Position numbers and translations under genes: made by a program
Source of the DNA: Neobacillus niacini
GTDB taxonomy: Bacteria; Bacillota; Bacilli; Bacillales; Cytobacillaceae
Assembly: GCF_023715785.1 (NCBI RefSeq)
Contig: NZ_JAMBOX010000002.1
Location: 310,001 to 374,000 of the forward strand
Length of the DNA: 64,000 nt
Direction of reading: 5' to 3'
Part shown: positions 49,528-57,802 of the stretch, piece after piece
Layout: every line of letters begins with the position of its first letter
Position numbering within the stretch: the stretch's first letter is position 1
Notes under the pieces: model-generated
The model's database searches: none
Told to the model about the DNA's origin: nothing
What the model saw: only the letters and a program-made list of their open reading frames with translations

Positions 49528-51009
49528 GTGGCACCGACAACTGACGAGGAATTGATCAAAAATCTCGATAGCTTCTACGAGCACATCGTTGAAGAAAGTG
49601 AGCGAGCAATTCAAGAATTCCCCTTAATGCATGCCGTTCTTAACCGTGATAATTTACTAGCTTACTTATCCTTAAAAGAAAAAATGCCTTTATATATTAC
49701 AAAAGAATTGGTGGTGCAGGGCTTTTTCCCGCTTAATCATTCATATTCTCACGTTATCTATACGTTCAAGCAAATATTAAAACATTTGGGCCACCCTACT
49801 AGAGAACCTAAAAACCTCACCTGTCCAACCCCGTATGAAGCGAAAAAGATTTTAAATATAAGAGCGGGCCACCTCCTAGGAAAACGATGGAAACAGTTGC
49901 AATCCACCATAATGGTTACCCTTGATGCAAAGATGTCTGACGAAGAGACTCTGATGGAACAGTTATTAATGAATGGCATGACGATTGCCAGAATTAATTG
50001 TGCCCATAATCATCAACAAGTCTGGCTACGGATTATCGAAACTTTGCGTAAATCCGAAACGAAGCTGAGAATGGAAGGGAAGTATCAGAATCAGAAGTGT
50101 AAAATTTTTATGGACTTAGGAGGTCCAAAGGTCCGAGTCGGCCAGTTGGGTAAGGAAGGAATTTTTGTAAAAAAAGGCGATCTCCTCAGATTGTTTCTTG
50201 ACTCGGATTTAATCGGCCATCCGGCAAGCGAACATGGTCCTGCGGGAATTCCGGTTACACTTGAAAAAGCATTTCGAAATGTCCGGTTAAACGACCGAGT
50301 TTTTATCGATGATGGAAAAATCAACGGAGTCGTCCGCGAGATTTCTTCTAAATTTATTGAAATTGAGATTTTATCCCCCTTTCAGCCGGTTAGGGTCAAA
50401 CCTGGAAAAGGCTTGAATTTGCCTGACTCTTTATTAAATTTAAACCTTCCCGCCCTAATGGAAAAAGACTATCAAGATTTGGAGTTTGTCGCGAAGCATG
50501 CGGACATTGTCGGAATATCCTTTGTCCACTCACCGCTGGATTTGAAAAAGTTGAGGGAAGCTTTGGACCGGTACGGGAAGCGTGATTTGGGGGTAGTGGC
50601 TAAAATTGAAACCAAGGATGCCGTACATCAAGTGGCAAGGATTATTTTGGAAGGGTTACATTTTCAATCATTCGGTATTATGATCGCTCGCGGGGACCTT
50701 GCTGTTGAGGTCGGCCCAGAAAATCTTGCGGATGTTCAGGAGGAAATTTTGAGGGTCTGTTCAGCCGCATATGTCCCGGTTATTTGGGCAACTGGAGTAT
50801 TAGAAAAGCTGACGAAAAAAGGCATTCCGGCTCGCTCAGAAATCACGGATGCCGCCCAGGCAAGGCGGGCCGATTGTGTTATGCTCAATAAAGGCCCCCA
50901 TATTTTGGATGCACTCGTGATGTTGACCAAGCTTTTAAAAGGGAATGAGCATGATTCCTCGAAGACTTCAAAAATTGAAGAGCTGACGAGGCAGTTTGGT
51001 ATTTTATAG
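49528..51009 (+). CDS. Pyruvate kinase-like protein, atypical architecture
   Basis: A 493-residue protein. Residues ~1-125 are a helical extension absent from PykA. The barrel follows: IMVTLDAKMSDEETLMEQLLMNGMTIARINCAHN, FMDLGGPKVRVGQL, VVAKIETKDAV (catalytic Lys region), IMIARGDLAVEVG (metal-site Glu/Asp) and VIWATGVLEKLTKKGIPARSEITDAA. The usual C-terminal regulatory domain is missing: the chain ends about 45 residues after the barrel. The TxGP start of PK has become TLDAKM. It is probably a paralog rather than the glycolytic enzyme. The start is GTG with AAGGGGAG. Confidence 0.78.
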   Translation: MAPTTDEELIKNLDSFYEHIVEESERAIQEFPLMHAVLNRDNLLAYLSLKEKMPLYITKELVVQGFFPLNHSYSHVIYTFKQILKHLGHPTREPKNLTCPTPYEAKKILNIRAGHLLGKRWKQLQSTIMVTLDAKMSDEETLMEQLLMNGMTIARINCAHNHQQVWLRIIETLRKSETKLRMEGKYQNQKCKIFMDLGGPKVRVGQLGKEGIFVKKGDLLRLFLDSDLIGHPASEHGPAGIPVTLEKAFRNVRLNDRVFIDDGKINGVVREISSKFIEIEILSPFQPVRVKPGKGLNLPDSLLNLNLPALMEKDYQDLEFVAKHADIVGISFVHSPLDLKKLREALDRYGKRDLGVVAKIETKDAVHQVARIILEGLHFQSFGIMIARGDLAVEVGPENLADVQEEILRVCSAAYVPVIWATGVLEKLTKKGIPARSEITDAAQARRADCVMLNKGPHILDALVMLTKLLKGNEHDSSKTSKIEELTRQFGIL

Positions 51010-51044
51010 GGGTTTGGAGAATTTAGGCCGTGAAAATGTATGTC

Positions 51045-51128
51045 CGACTGCTCCAATAAGAGCTATGGGCGTAGTGAGCGCCTTAAAAGAGGCTACGACT
51101 GCTCCATAAGAGTTATTGGCGCACTATA
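51045..51128. repeat. 51-bp direct repeat (related in period to arrays A-F)
   Basis: CGACTGCTCCAATAAGAG at 51045 recurs at 51096 with one base fewer, a 51-bp period. TAGTGAGCGCC and GGCGCACTA are inverted relatives flanking the second copy. Clear 39-bp arms are not seen. Confidence 0.5.
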
Positions 51129-51192
51129 CCCAAAATTCACTATAAACTAATCCAATTAATCAGCCCAGCCTCCAATGAAGGCGGGGCCACGA

Positions 51193-52512
51193 TTATGAAA
51201 AAGTGCCTTTTTGATAATACTCCTCTAATATTTCTTTCGGCACCATGCTGCCGCCGGTTGCCCAGACAATGTGTGTGCTGCAATCCATCTTATCACGTAA
51301 TCCAACCTTTTCAAGGTACCCATTTCCGTATTTTCCTAGATTCACCGGGCCGATCATCCCGGCTAACGCTGAAGGTTCCAGATCGATGTCCTCTGAATCT
51401 GCCAAATCCTTCAACAGCTTATACATCTGCTCGTCGCTAATGGTATAGATCCCTGATAACAATGGTTCCATGACTTTCCCTACAAATCCAGAAGGCCGGC
51501 CGACCGCCAGCCCATCTGCGTCGGTTACATTATCGATACCGATATCCCCAACAGAAATTTGGTCGTGCAGCCCCGTCATCATTCCGAGCAGCATGCAAGG
51601 GGAGTGAGTCGGTTCGGCAAAGAAACAGTGTACATGATCCCCAAACACGAGTTTAAGGCCAAATGCCACACCACCGGGACCGCCGCCGACTCCGCAGGGA
51701 AGGTAAACGAATAACGGGTGATCTCCATCCACCAAAATAGCCGAAGACTCCAATTGCTTTTTTAAACGGAAAGCCGCTACAGCATAGCCTAAAAACAAGT
51801 CACGTGAATTTTCGTCGTCAACGAAATGACAGTTAGGGTCAGTCTCGGCCTGACGACGCCCTTCTTCAACCGCTTTGCTATAATCGGCTGCATATTCAAT
51901 AACGTTAACTCCCTTACTGCGTAGCAAATCCTTTTTCCAATGCTTGGCATCGGCAGACATATGGACCGTAACATTAAACCCCAATTTTGCGCTGATGATG
52001 CCAATACTTAAGCCAAGATTACCCGTGGAACCAACAGCGATGGAATACTGCGAGAAAAAGGAACGGAACCTTTCGCTGTCAAGAATCGAATAATTGTCCT
52101 CAAGGGTAAGCATTCGATGCTCCAGCGCCAGTTGTTCGGCCTGCTTCAGAACTTCATAAATCCCGCCTCTCGCTTTAATCGAACCGGAGATTGGTAGATG
52201 AGAGTCACATTTTAGCAATAATTGCCCCAAGATTTGCTGACTGTAATCCTTCCTCATTAACAGCTTCATATTCGGTAGTTCCACTAACGGCGATTCAATC
52301 ATACCGCCATCAGCCAGAGTTTCCGGAAAAACTTTCAAGATATAGGGAGCAAAGCGCTTTAACCTTTCCTCTGCAGCCTTCACATCTGCGTAAGTTAGCG
52401 GGGATTCAGCCATTCCCTCATTAGCATTTTTTATTTGGGAGTTAAGCCAAAATACCTCTTGTAATGAGATGAGTTTTTCTATTAAAGGGAATTGCTGGGT
52501 ATGTATTTTCAT
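51193..52512 (-). CDS. dsdA: D-serine ammonia-lyase
   Basis: A 439-residue fold-type II PLP enzyme. The Schiff-base lysine is in [17 protein letters not shown], the PLP-phosphate loop in [17 protein letters not shown], and [12 protein letters not shown] contacts substrate. It deaminates D-serine to pyruvate and ammonia. ATG 52512 has GGGAGGATTT just upstream and matches the family start; longer frames are not supported. No dsdC or transporter is adjacent. The pyruvate-kinase-like gene is convergent. Confidence 0.9.
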   Translation of the reverse strand: MKIHTQQFPLIEKLISLQEVFWLNSQIKNANEGMAESPLTYADVKAAEERLKRFAPYILKVFPETLADGGMIESPLVELPNMKLLMRKDYSQQILGQLLLKCDSHLPISGSIKARGGIYEVLKQAEQLALEHRMLTLEDNYSILDSERFRSFFSQYSIAVGSTGNLGLSIGIISAKLGFNVTVHMSADAKHWKKDLLRSKGVNVIEYAADYSKAVEEGRRQAETDPNCHFVDDENSRDLFLGYAVAAFRLKKQLESSAILVDGDHPLFVYLPCGVGGGPGGVAFGLKLVFGDHVHCFFAEPTHSPCMLLGMMTGLHDQISVGDIGIDNVTDADGLAVGRPSGFVGKVMEPLLSGIYTISDEQMYKLLKDLADSEDIDLEPSALAGMIGPVNLGKYGNGYLEKVGLRDKMDCSTHIVWATGGSMVPKEILEEYYQKGTFS

Positions 52513-52591
52513 TCCAAATCCTCCCGAACCCAAGTTAATATTCATTTTAACACACAAGGTTCGCAGACAGTTCACCTATGAAAAAATAAAA

Positions 52592-52617
52592 ACAGCCATG
52601 GTTTGGACCATGACTGT
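52592..52617 (-). terminator. Terminator of the YjcZ-type gene
   Basis: On the minus strand ACAGTCATGGT / ACCATGGCTGT followed by TTTTATTTTTT. Confidence 0.8.
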
Positions 52618-52667
52618 CCATTATGAAATTAAACCAAATCGCGGTTTATTATTTCATAATTTCTCCA

Positions 52668-52778
52668 TTAATACCAGTAGCCGCCCATAAAGCTAGCACC
52701 TACGATGATCAACAGAATAAATAGAACAACAATTAGAGCAAAACCTGCTCCAGCTCCGTATCCGCCACCGCCGCTCAT
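52668..52778 (-). CDS. YjcZ-family small spore membrane protein
   Basis: A 36-residue protein: [12 protein letters not shown], then one helix [18 protein letters not shown] and the end MGGYWY. This Gly/Tyr start with a single helix is the YjcZ/YczN sporulation family (related to SscA). GGAGGTGAT precedes the ATG and a terminator follows. Confidence 0.88.
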   Translation of the reverse strand: MSGGGGYGAGAGFALIVVLFILLIIVGASFMGGYWY

Positions 52779-52870
52779 TCATATCACCTCCATATCTTTA
52801 TTACAAAATATGATTGGAGGTACAGCGACGTATAGACAAACATGTATTTTTAAGCCATTTTTTTAGTCAG

Positions 52871-53173
52871 TTAATTGTGTTCGTGGCTTTCGCTGAAGTG
52901 TTGGTCATGACTTTCACTGAAGTCTTCAAATTCAGGCCCAGGCGGCATAAAGCCAAACGGCCCCCGCGGAGCCATTTCCGCGCGATACAAGGCAACTATT
53001 TCTTCTTTTCGGATTAAAACCTTGACCGGACGAGGAACAGCCCGATTTAATAATACGATGGCATCGGTGCCTACCTTAAGCAGCCTTCCTTCAAAATTCC
53101 CATGTGTTGTTACTACATTTACCTCTTCTTTTAAGTGTTCCTTTGCAAATTCATGAAAAATTGTTTCACCCAT
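52871..53173 (-). CDS. DUF2642/Sm-like small protein with His-Ser tail
   Basis: A 100-residue protein. VNVVTTHGNFEGRLLKVGTDAIVLLN and VLIRKEEIVALYRAEM form one Sm-like module related to the CotB/DUF2642 units at 42-45 kb. The tail FEDFSESHDQHFSESHEHN is acidic and His-rich with a twice-repeated (D/H)FSESH. A coat or spore-surface role is likely by family. AGGAGG lies 8 nt before the ATG. Confidence 0.65.
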   Translation of the reverse strand: MGETIFHEFAKEHLKEEVNVVTTHGNFEGRLLKVGTDAIVLLNRAVPRPVKVLIRKEEIVALYRAEMAPRGPFGFMPPGPEFEDFSESHDQHFSESHEHN

Positions 53174-53256
53174 TTTCCATCCTCCTCTCAGAATAGTAAA
53201 TGCATATTTTAGGAAAATGAGATTGTTTTATTCATTTTTTTTTATTGGTAAAGAGC

Positions 53257-53442
53257 TTATTTCCAAATACCTGTAAGCTGCTGGTATTGGGGCGTCACAA
53301 TGAACTGTGCTTCTTTGTACCCAAAGGTTTGAACGGCATGAGGAACAAGCTGGGATATGGCCTTATCCAATCCGCCCATTTCCGATTTTAATGATATTTT
53401 ATGGTCAGAACAAGAATTGGTACCTTCGTGGTACATCATGAA
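53257..53442 (-). other. Possible short or decayed gene, minus strand
   Basis: The frame ending at 53257 encodes MMYHEGTNSCSDHKISLK through YKEAQFIVTPQYQQLTGIWK with good composition. Upstream it runs on through a strong terminator hairpin, and no ribosome site precedes any Met. I do not recognise it; it may be the C-terminal relic of a spore or sulfur-linked protein. Confidence 0.3.
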
Positions 53443-53470
53443 ATTGTTCAAAAAGTTTTCACGGCCACAA

Positions 53471-53491
53471 ATACCCGTGTAGGTATATAAT
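53471..53491 (+). promoter_or_regulatory. CstR-type operator 1 with -10 box
   Basis: ATACCC-GTGT-AGGTAT (53471-53486) overlaps TATAAT (53486-53491). It lies before a ~130-bp stretch that ends in a terminator. Confidence 0.55.
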
Positions 53492-53521
53492 GAAGTTATA
53501 ATTGATGTCATTTTAGATGAG

Positions 53522-53638
53522 GTGGAAATATTGAAGAAAACATCAATGGTGTTGGACCGGTGGCATGAATACGTGGACCTATGAATTGGAGCAATAAACT
53601 TTTTTATGAGTATTGCAATAGCGCATGACAAAATGTAA
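53522..53638 (+). other. Mini-ORF with one in-frame TGA behind a CstR-type operator
   Basis: TTG 53531 follows GAGGTGG at SD distance and encodes 17 residues (MKKTSMVLDRWHEYVDL) to TGA 53582. The same frame continues IGAINFFMSIAIAHDKM to TAA 53636, which sits inside the terminator hairpin. GCAATA/TATTGC could form a hairpin after the TGA. It could be a third selenoprotein-like ORF, a decayed gene or a short RNA. Confidence 0.25.
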
Positions 53639-53668
53639 GAACCTTTACATTTTGTCATTTTTTTTGGA
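53625..53668 (+). terminator. Strong terminator of the 53.5-kb mini-unit
   Basis: ATGACAAAATGTAA / TTACATTTTGTCAT, a 14-bp stem followed by eight T. It proves a + strand transcript ends here. Confidence 0.85.
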
Positions 53669-53810
53669 GAAAAAATACCCAGATTGTTCATAATTAGAAA
53701 ATAAAATGCTTATGCTAACAATTCCTATGATTTTACTTGGTAATAATCGGTGTGTTTGATATAATTTATTTTGAGGTAAAATATTGATAGATTATCGAAT
53801 TGGAATAGTA

Positions 53811-53839
53811 TTGACAGTATACCCTTGTGGGTATAATAT
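53811..53839 (+). promoter_or_regulatory. cstR promoter with operator 2
   Basis: TTGACA at 53811; TATAAT at 53832 (or TAATAT at 53834, spacer 17). ATACCC-TTGT-GGGTAT (53819-53834) fills the spacer, so the regulator would repress its own gene. Confidence 0.8.
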
Positions 53840-53880
53840 AAATCGTATCAGTACTGTTTTAAAGGAGGGCGGATGGATAT

Positions 53881-54141
53881 ATGGATTATAATGATCAAAT
53901 TAAAAATAGAGTTAAACGGATTGAGGGCCAGCTACGAGGAATCTTGAGAATGATGGAAGAGGACAAAGAATGTAAAGATGTCATTACCCAGCTCTCAGCA
54001 GCGAGAACTGCCATTGACCGGACGATTGGAGTAATCGTCAGTTCCAATTTGGTTAATTGCGTTCAAAAAGCAGAGGAAAAAGGCGAAAGCATGGAGGATT
54101 TAGTTAAAGAGGCTGTTAATTTACTAGTAAAAAGCCGATAA
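53881..54141 (+). CDS. cstR: CstR-type persulfide-sensing repressor (CsoR family; YrkD-like)
   Basis: An 86-residue all-helical repressor. IKNRVKRIEGQLRGILRMMEEDKECKDVITQLSA is the CsoR-family core. Cys31 and Cys60 are at the positions used by CstR for di- to tetrasulfide crosslinks. The Cu(I)-binding His of CsoR, four residues before the second Cys, is Asn56, arguing against copper sensing. It is first in a region of sulfur-transfer genes and has its own operator in the promoter. AAAGGAGGGCGG lies upstream of the ATG. Confidence 0.88.
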   Translation: MDYNDQIKNRVKRIEGQLRGILRMMEEDKECKDVITQLSAARTAIDRTIGVIVSSNLVNCVQKAEEKGESMEDLVKEAVNLLVKSR

Positions 54142-54170
54142 AAAAGGGGCCTACTTAAGCCCCTTTTTTT
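54141..54170. terminator. Terminator between cstR and the peroxiredoxin-like gene
   Basis: AAAAGGGGC / GCCCCTTTT with T-runs on both strands; between convergent genes. Confidence 0.9.
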
Positions 54171-54174
54171 AGTA

Positions 54175-54684
54175 TTATTGCCGCACTTTTTCAGCTGCAT
54201 AGCTGATAATATCTGCTGCTGCTTCTCCAAACGGATCTATTTGCTGAGCCTCGATAACTTCCCCTTTATTATCAAGAATTACGAAACCGCGCATTGATTT
54301 TGTAGGCTCTTCCGGATCTTTTAGGCCTGCTTTTTCAATCATTTGGAGCGATTCATCCGATAATACCGGAAAATCAAGATTTAATTCCTTTTTTAACTGC
54401 TTATGATGTTCTAAAGTGTCAGCACTAATGGCATATATGTCACCAGGAAAACTTGAAAATAAGTTTGTATTTTTTTGCAGCTCGACCAGCTGTGATTTAC
54501 AGTAGTCTCAGCCAATTCCAGTGAAGAAAAATAGTAATGTAGGCTGCTCCTTGTTATCTAAGTGTACTGTTTTTCCACTTTCATCCTTTAGGGCATTTTC
54601 ATTCTCATTAGAAGAACATCCATTTCCTATAATAGAGATGACCATCATAGAAAATATAAGTATTAGAAATTTTCTTTTTAGCAT
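54175..54684 (-). CDS. Selenoprotein: lipoprotein peroxiredoxin/TlpA-like, Sec at in-frame UGA
   Basis: A 169-residue thioredoxin-fold lipoprotein if TGA 54510-54508 is read as selenocysteine (residue 59). The order is: signal peptide; Cys23; linker SSNENENALKD; strand QPTLLFFFTGIG; then Sec-Asp-Tyr-Cys, the U-x-x-C redox motif where relatives have C-x-x-C; KSQLVELQ; DIYAISAD; LNLDFPVLSD; RGFVILDNKGEVIEA. The AhpC/TSA fold continues unbroken for 110 residues after the TGA to a normal TAA. A hairpin CAGCT-GGTCG-AGCTG starts 15 nt after the UGA. ATG 54684 has AGGAGG 8 nt upstream. A CstR-type operator lies 39 bp upstream. Confidence 0.85.
54478..54492 (-). other. SECIS-like hairpin in the peroxiredoxin mRNA
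   Basis: CAGCU / AGCUG stem with apical loop GGUCG. The loop lies 20-24 nt after the UGA, inside the 16-37 nt window known for bacterial SECIS elements, and it starts with G. E. coli fdhF uses a GGUCU loop. Confidence 0.7.
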
Positions 54685-54722
54685 GGGATGCACCTCCTTT
54701 CTGTATTTTATTTGTTCTTATT

Positions 54723-54738
54723 ATACCCGATGGTGTAT
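54723..54738. promoter_or_regulatory. CstR-type operator 3
   Basis: ATACCC-GATG-GTGTAT upstream of the selenoprotein gene; a further GGGTAT follows at 54739-54744. Confidence 0.7.
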
Positions 54739-54895
54739 GGGTATTTGATTTGCAAATTTGAATAAAAATCAAACTTTCATGAATTTAAGCGAATCTTAAC
54801 AAGTTCTTGACATTCCCTAAAAAGCTTCTGAAAACTTCTCCTGTAAGTTTAATGTGTAAGAGCAATTTCCACATTTTTTAAAGGAGAGGATTTAA

Positions 54896-55468
54896 ATGAA
54901 ATGGAGTTATGTTTTGGCTGCAGTTGCTTTTATCGGGGTTTTTTCCTTGGGTGCCTGGTTTTCTCCTATCGAGAAGTCATCAGCAACGGTAAATGACCCA
55001 AAATTACCCGTAGTCCAAACAACAAATGAGAAAGAACCGCCTCAACAAGGACAAGCTGGATATTCTTGTCGGATGAATGGAGGACAGATGGGCAGCGGTG
55101 CAGGTATGAGAATGATGGGCTCAATGAACGAAGTCATTGCTGATGCGCTTGGCATGTCAAGAGAAGAATTCCAAACAGCCCGTCATGAAGGGAAATCTGT
55201 TGCAGATCTTGCAAAAGACAAAGAAATCAGCGTGGATCAGCTTTTAGCTTTTATCATCGAGACAAGAAAAGCAAATCTTGAAAAGCTTGTCAAAGATGGA
55301 AAGCTTACACAAGAACAAATGGACTCCATGCTGGAAAATATGACAGCCATGATGAAAGAAGCAATTGAACGGAATACTACGGGACCAATGCATGGGAGTG
55401 GAAAAGGTATGGGCTATGGCGGTCGTTGGAGCCAACAAACCCAGACAAATAGTGGTTCAGAAATTTAA
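54896..55468 (+). CDS. Secreted or anchored Met-rich protein (YckD/DUF2680-like)
   Basis: A 190-residue protein with an N-terminal hydrophobic helix (residues 3-22). A Met/Gly-rich stretch (MNGGQMGSGAGMRMMGSMNE) follows, then a helical domain (ADALGMSREEFQTARHEGKSVADLAKDKEISVDQLLAFI) and a Met/Gly-rich tail. The domain resembles DUF2680/YckD. Met-rich segments suggest metal (copper) or oxidant interaction outside the membrane, an inference. Upstream of a two-component system. GGAGAGG precedes the ATG. Confidence 0.65.
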   Translation: MKWSYVLAAVAFIGVFSLGAWFSPIEKSSATVNDPKLPVVQTTNEKEPPQQGQAGYSCRMNGGQMGSGAGMRMMGSMNEVIADALGMSREEFQTARHEGKSVADLAKDKEISVDQLLAFIIETRKANLEKLVKDGKLTQEQMDSMLENMTAMMKEAIERNTTGPMHGSGKGMGYGGRWSQQTQTNSGSEI

Positions 55469-55620
55469 CAGTATAAACATATAAGCAAGCTCTAGGGCTA
55501 AGCCCTAGAGTATTTTTCAGGATTAGATGGTTTGGCAATTTTTACGAATTCGTCATATTTATCAAGCGGAAGGGGGGGGATTCTTCCACTATAATATGAG
55601 CAAACTGGGAGGTTGAGAAA

Positions 55621-56318
55621 ATGGATCAGATCATTGCTTTTGTGGATGATGAAATAAAAATCCGGGATATGGTTCGTACCTATTTGGAAAATGAAGGGTT
55701 CAAAACGGTTGAAGCTGCAGACGGAGTGGAAGCAGTCGATTTAATGGACAACGATAAAGTGGATCTTATCCTATTGGATGTTATGATGCCGCGTAAAGAC
55801 GGTCTTCAGTCATTAAGAGAAATTAGGATAAATCATAAACATGTGCCTGTCATCATGCTAACGGCAAAGTCAGAGGAAATAGACAAATTGCTGGGACTTG
55901 AAATGGGAGCGGATGATTATATCACCAAGCCATTCAGTTTGCGGGAGCTTACCGCTAGAATAAGAGCGGTCTTGAGGAGGAGCAGCTCAAACGCTGATAA
56001 CCTTGAAGCAGATGAACTTCTGCTAAGGGATGAAATTACACTCAACTTATCTACTTATGAAGCAAGGATAAACGATGAAATATTGAATCTGACTCCAACT
56101 GAATTTAAAATCCTGGTCACGCTCGCGAGAAAACCAGGCCGCGTCTATAGCCGCCTTCAATTGATGAATAGCGCAATGGGGGAGGAATATGTAAACTATG
56201 AACGTTCAATTGATACCCATGTCAGCAATTTACGAAAAAAATAGAAAAAGACCCAGCGCATCCGAAATACATTCATACGGTATATGGTATTGGGTATCGT
56301 TTCGGTGAAAAGAAATGA
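55621..56318 (+). pseudogene. OmpR-family response regulator, frameshifted near the C-terminus
   Basis: Receiver domain with FVDDE, LLDVMMPRKDG (phospho-Asp) and KPFS lysine, then a winged-helix domain. The frame stops at 56244 after HVSNLRKK. Restoring one A in the run of seven before TAG continues IEKDPAHPKYIHTVYGIGYRFGEKK and ends at TGA 56316, overlapping the kinase ATG (ATGA), which is the normal coupling. The missing ~24 residues form the DNA-contacting wing. Either the gene is newly dead or the base is a homopolymer sequencing error. Confidence 0.8.
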
Positions 56319-57687
56319 ATTTGCAAACGAAGCTGATTGCTGCCATTATTGTGATTATTTTGTTCATGGGGATAAGCCAGTCACTCTTTTTGCAATCGAG
56401 CATCCGATCGACGTTCCAAAACTATCTGGATCAGCACACAAACAATTTTATGCTCCGGATGGAACAGTCCCTGGAAGCTTATTATGAGGTGTCGGGGTCT
56501 TGGGATGATGTGCAGGAGCTTTTCTTTGAATATGATTCCACAACTGGCCAAGGACATGGGATGATGATGGGAAAAATGATGATGAATATGTCCCTGTCGA
56601 GTGACGATCTGCTCCTTCTTGATCTGAATGGAAAGGTGATTGGCGACTCGTCAGGCACAAGAATCGGAACAAACGGAGAGGACTTAACCGGTAAAAAAAT
56701 TTCTTTAAACGTTAACCATGCAAAAATCGGGACTTTGGTCCTTCATCAACGGCAGCTTCAAAATCTTGAAAAGGAATTTATGCAATCATCCAATACGGCA
56801 ATTTTTATCAGTGGTTTATTTGCAGCAATTGCGGCACTCCTGTCCAGTATTTTCATTGCAAAAAAGATCTCTAAACCATTAAAAGTCCTTATGGCTGGAA
56901 TTAAACAGATTGGTAACGGACAAAAAGTTCATGGAATCAATATCTCAACCACAGGGGAATTCTACGAACTTAGCAAAGCATTTAATGACATGATCAGGAA
57001 ATTGGATCGAAATGAAGAGATTAGACGGTCTTTAGTGGCAGATGTGGCCCATGAACTGAGGACACCATTGGCCATACTTCAGGGAAAATTGGAATCAATT
57101 CAAGAGGGGATCACCGCTCCAACGGAGGAAACTATCCTTGAACTAACTGATGAAGTATATCGATTAAGCGATTGGTAAAGGATTTGCAACAGTTAAGTCT
57201 GGCGGAGGCTGGCAAACTTAAGTTAAATCTGTCACCTGTAAATCTTAATGAGCTGATTGATAAAGTGTGCCACAATTTTAAGTGGCTGGCAGAAGAAAAG
57301 GGGATTATGCTTCATCATGATCATATACCCAATAACTGTTCTCCTAGAATAGATGCAGACAGAATGACCCAAGTCTTTGTGAATTTGATTGGCAATGCGC
57401 TCCGACATACGCCATCAGGAGGAAAAGTTGAGGTTTCCGTACAACAGCAGGGAGATTTAGTGTTAATACGAGTTGCTGATACTGGACCCGGCATACCCGC
57501 TGAGAAACTTCCACATATTTTTGACCGTTTTTATAAAGCGGATGCCTCTAGATCACGGAGTGAAAGCGGCACAGGTCTGGGGTTATCCATTGCAAAGGGA
57601 TATATTGAAGCACATGGTGGTGTCATAACTGTTGAGAGTCAAGTAGGGAGGGGGACCGTATTTTTAATTACGATCCCAGTTAAATAA
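56315..57687 (+). pseudogene. Sensor histidine kinase, frameshifted between HisKA and ATPase
   Basis: Frame 1 (to 57178) holds TM1, an extracytoplasmic Met-rich loop (GHGMMMGKMMMNM), TM2, HAMP and the H-box VADVAHELRTPLAILQGKLESI. It then reads RLSDW-stop. One added base near 57169 gives RLSRLVKDLQQLSLAEAGKL, joining the second frame with NLIGNALRHTPSGG, ADTGPGIP and GTGLGLSIAKGYIEAHGG. It pairs with the response regulator. The Met-rich loop parallels the Met-rich protein upstream, suggesting a copper- or redox-stress signal. Same alternatives as the regulator: pseudogene or indel error. Confidence 0.8.
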
Positions 57688-57755
57688 CAATATTCCAGCC
57701 TTAATATGTCATGAAATCGCCATAAAAATAAAACGGGTACATGTTATAATATACT

Positions 57756-57771
57756 ATACTATATGGGGTAT
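57756..57771. promoter_or_regulatory. CstR-type operator 4
   Basis: ATACTA-TATG-GGGTAT, a weaker left half, 31 bp before the CcmH-like gene and just after a TATAAT (57745). Confidence 0.5.
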
Positions 57772-57802
57772 ATAAACGAACTGTAATGGAGGTGTTTTTA
57801 CA

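Noticed and set aside
53257..53691. 144-residue minus-strand protein taken as a whole
   Set aside because: Its first ~25 residues are translated from a strong + strand terminator and no start has a ribosome site; only the C-terminal part looks protein-like, so it is reported as uncertain.
55621..57687. Programmed frameshifting in the two-component genes
   Set aside because: The response regulator slip would need the A7 run alone without a downstream pseudoknot or stimulatory SD, the kinase break lacks any slippery heptamer, and homologs of this type use a single frame. Indel or pseudogene is simpler.
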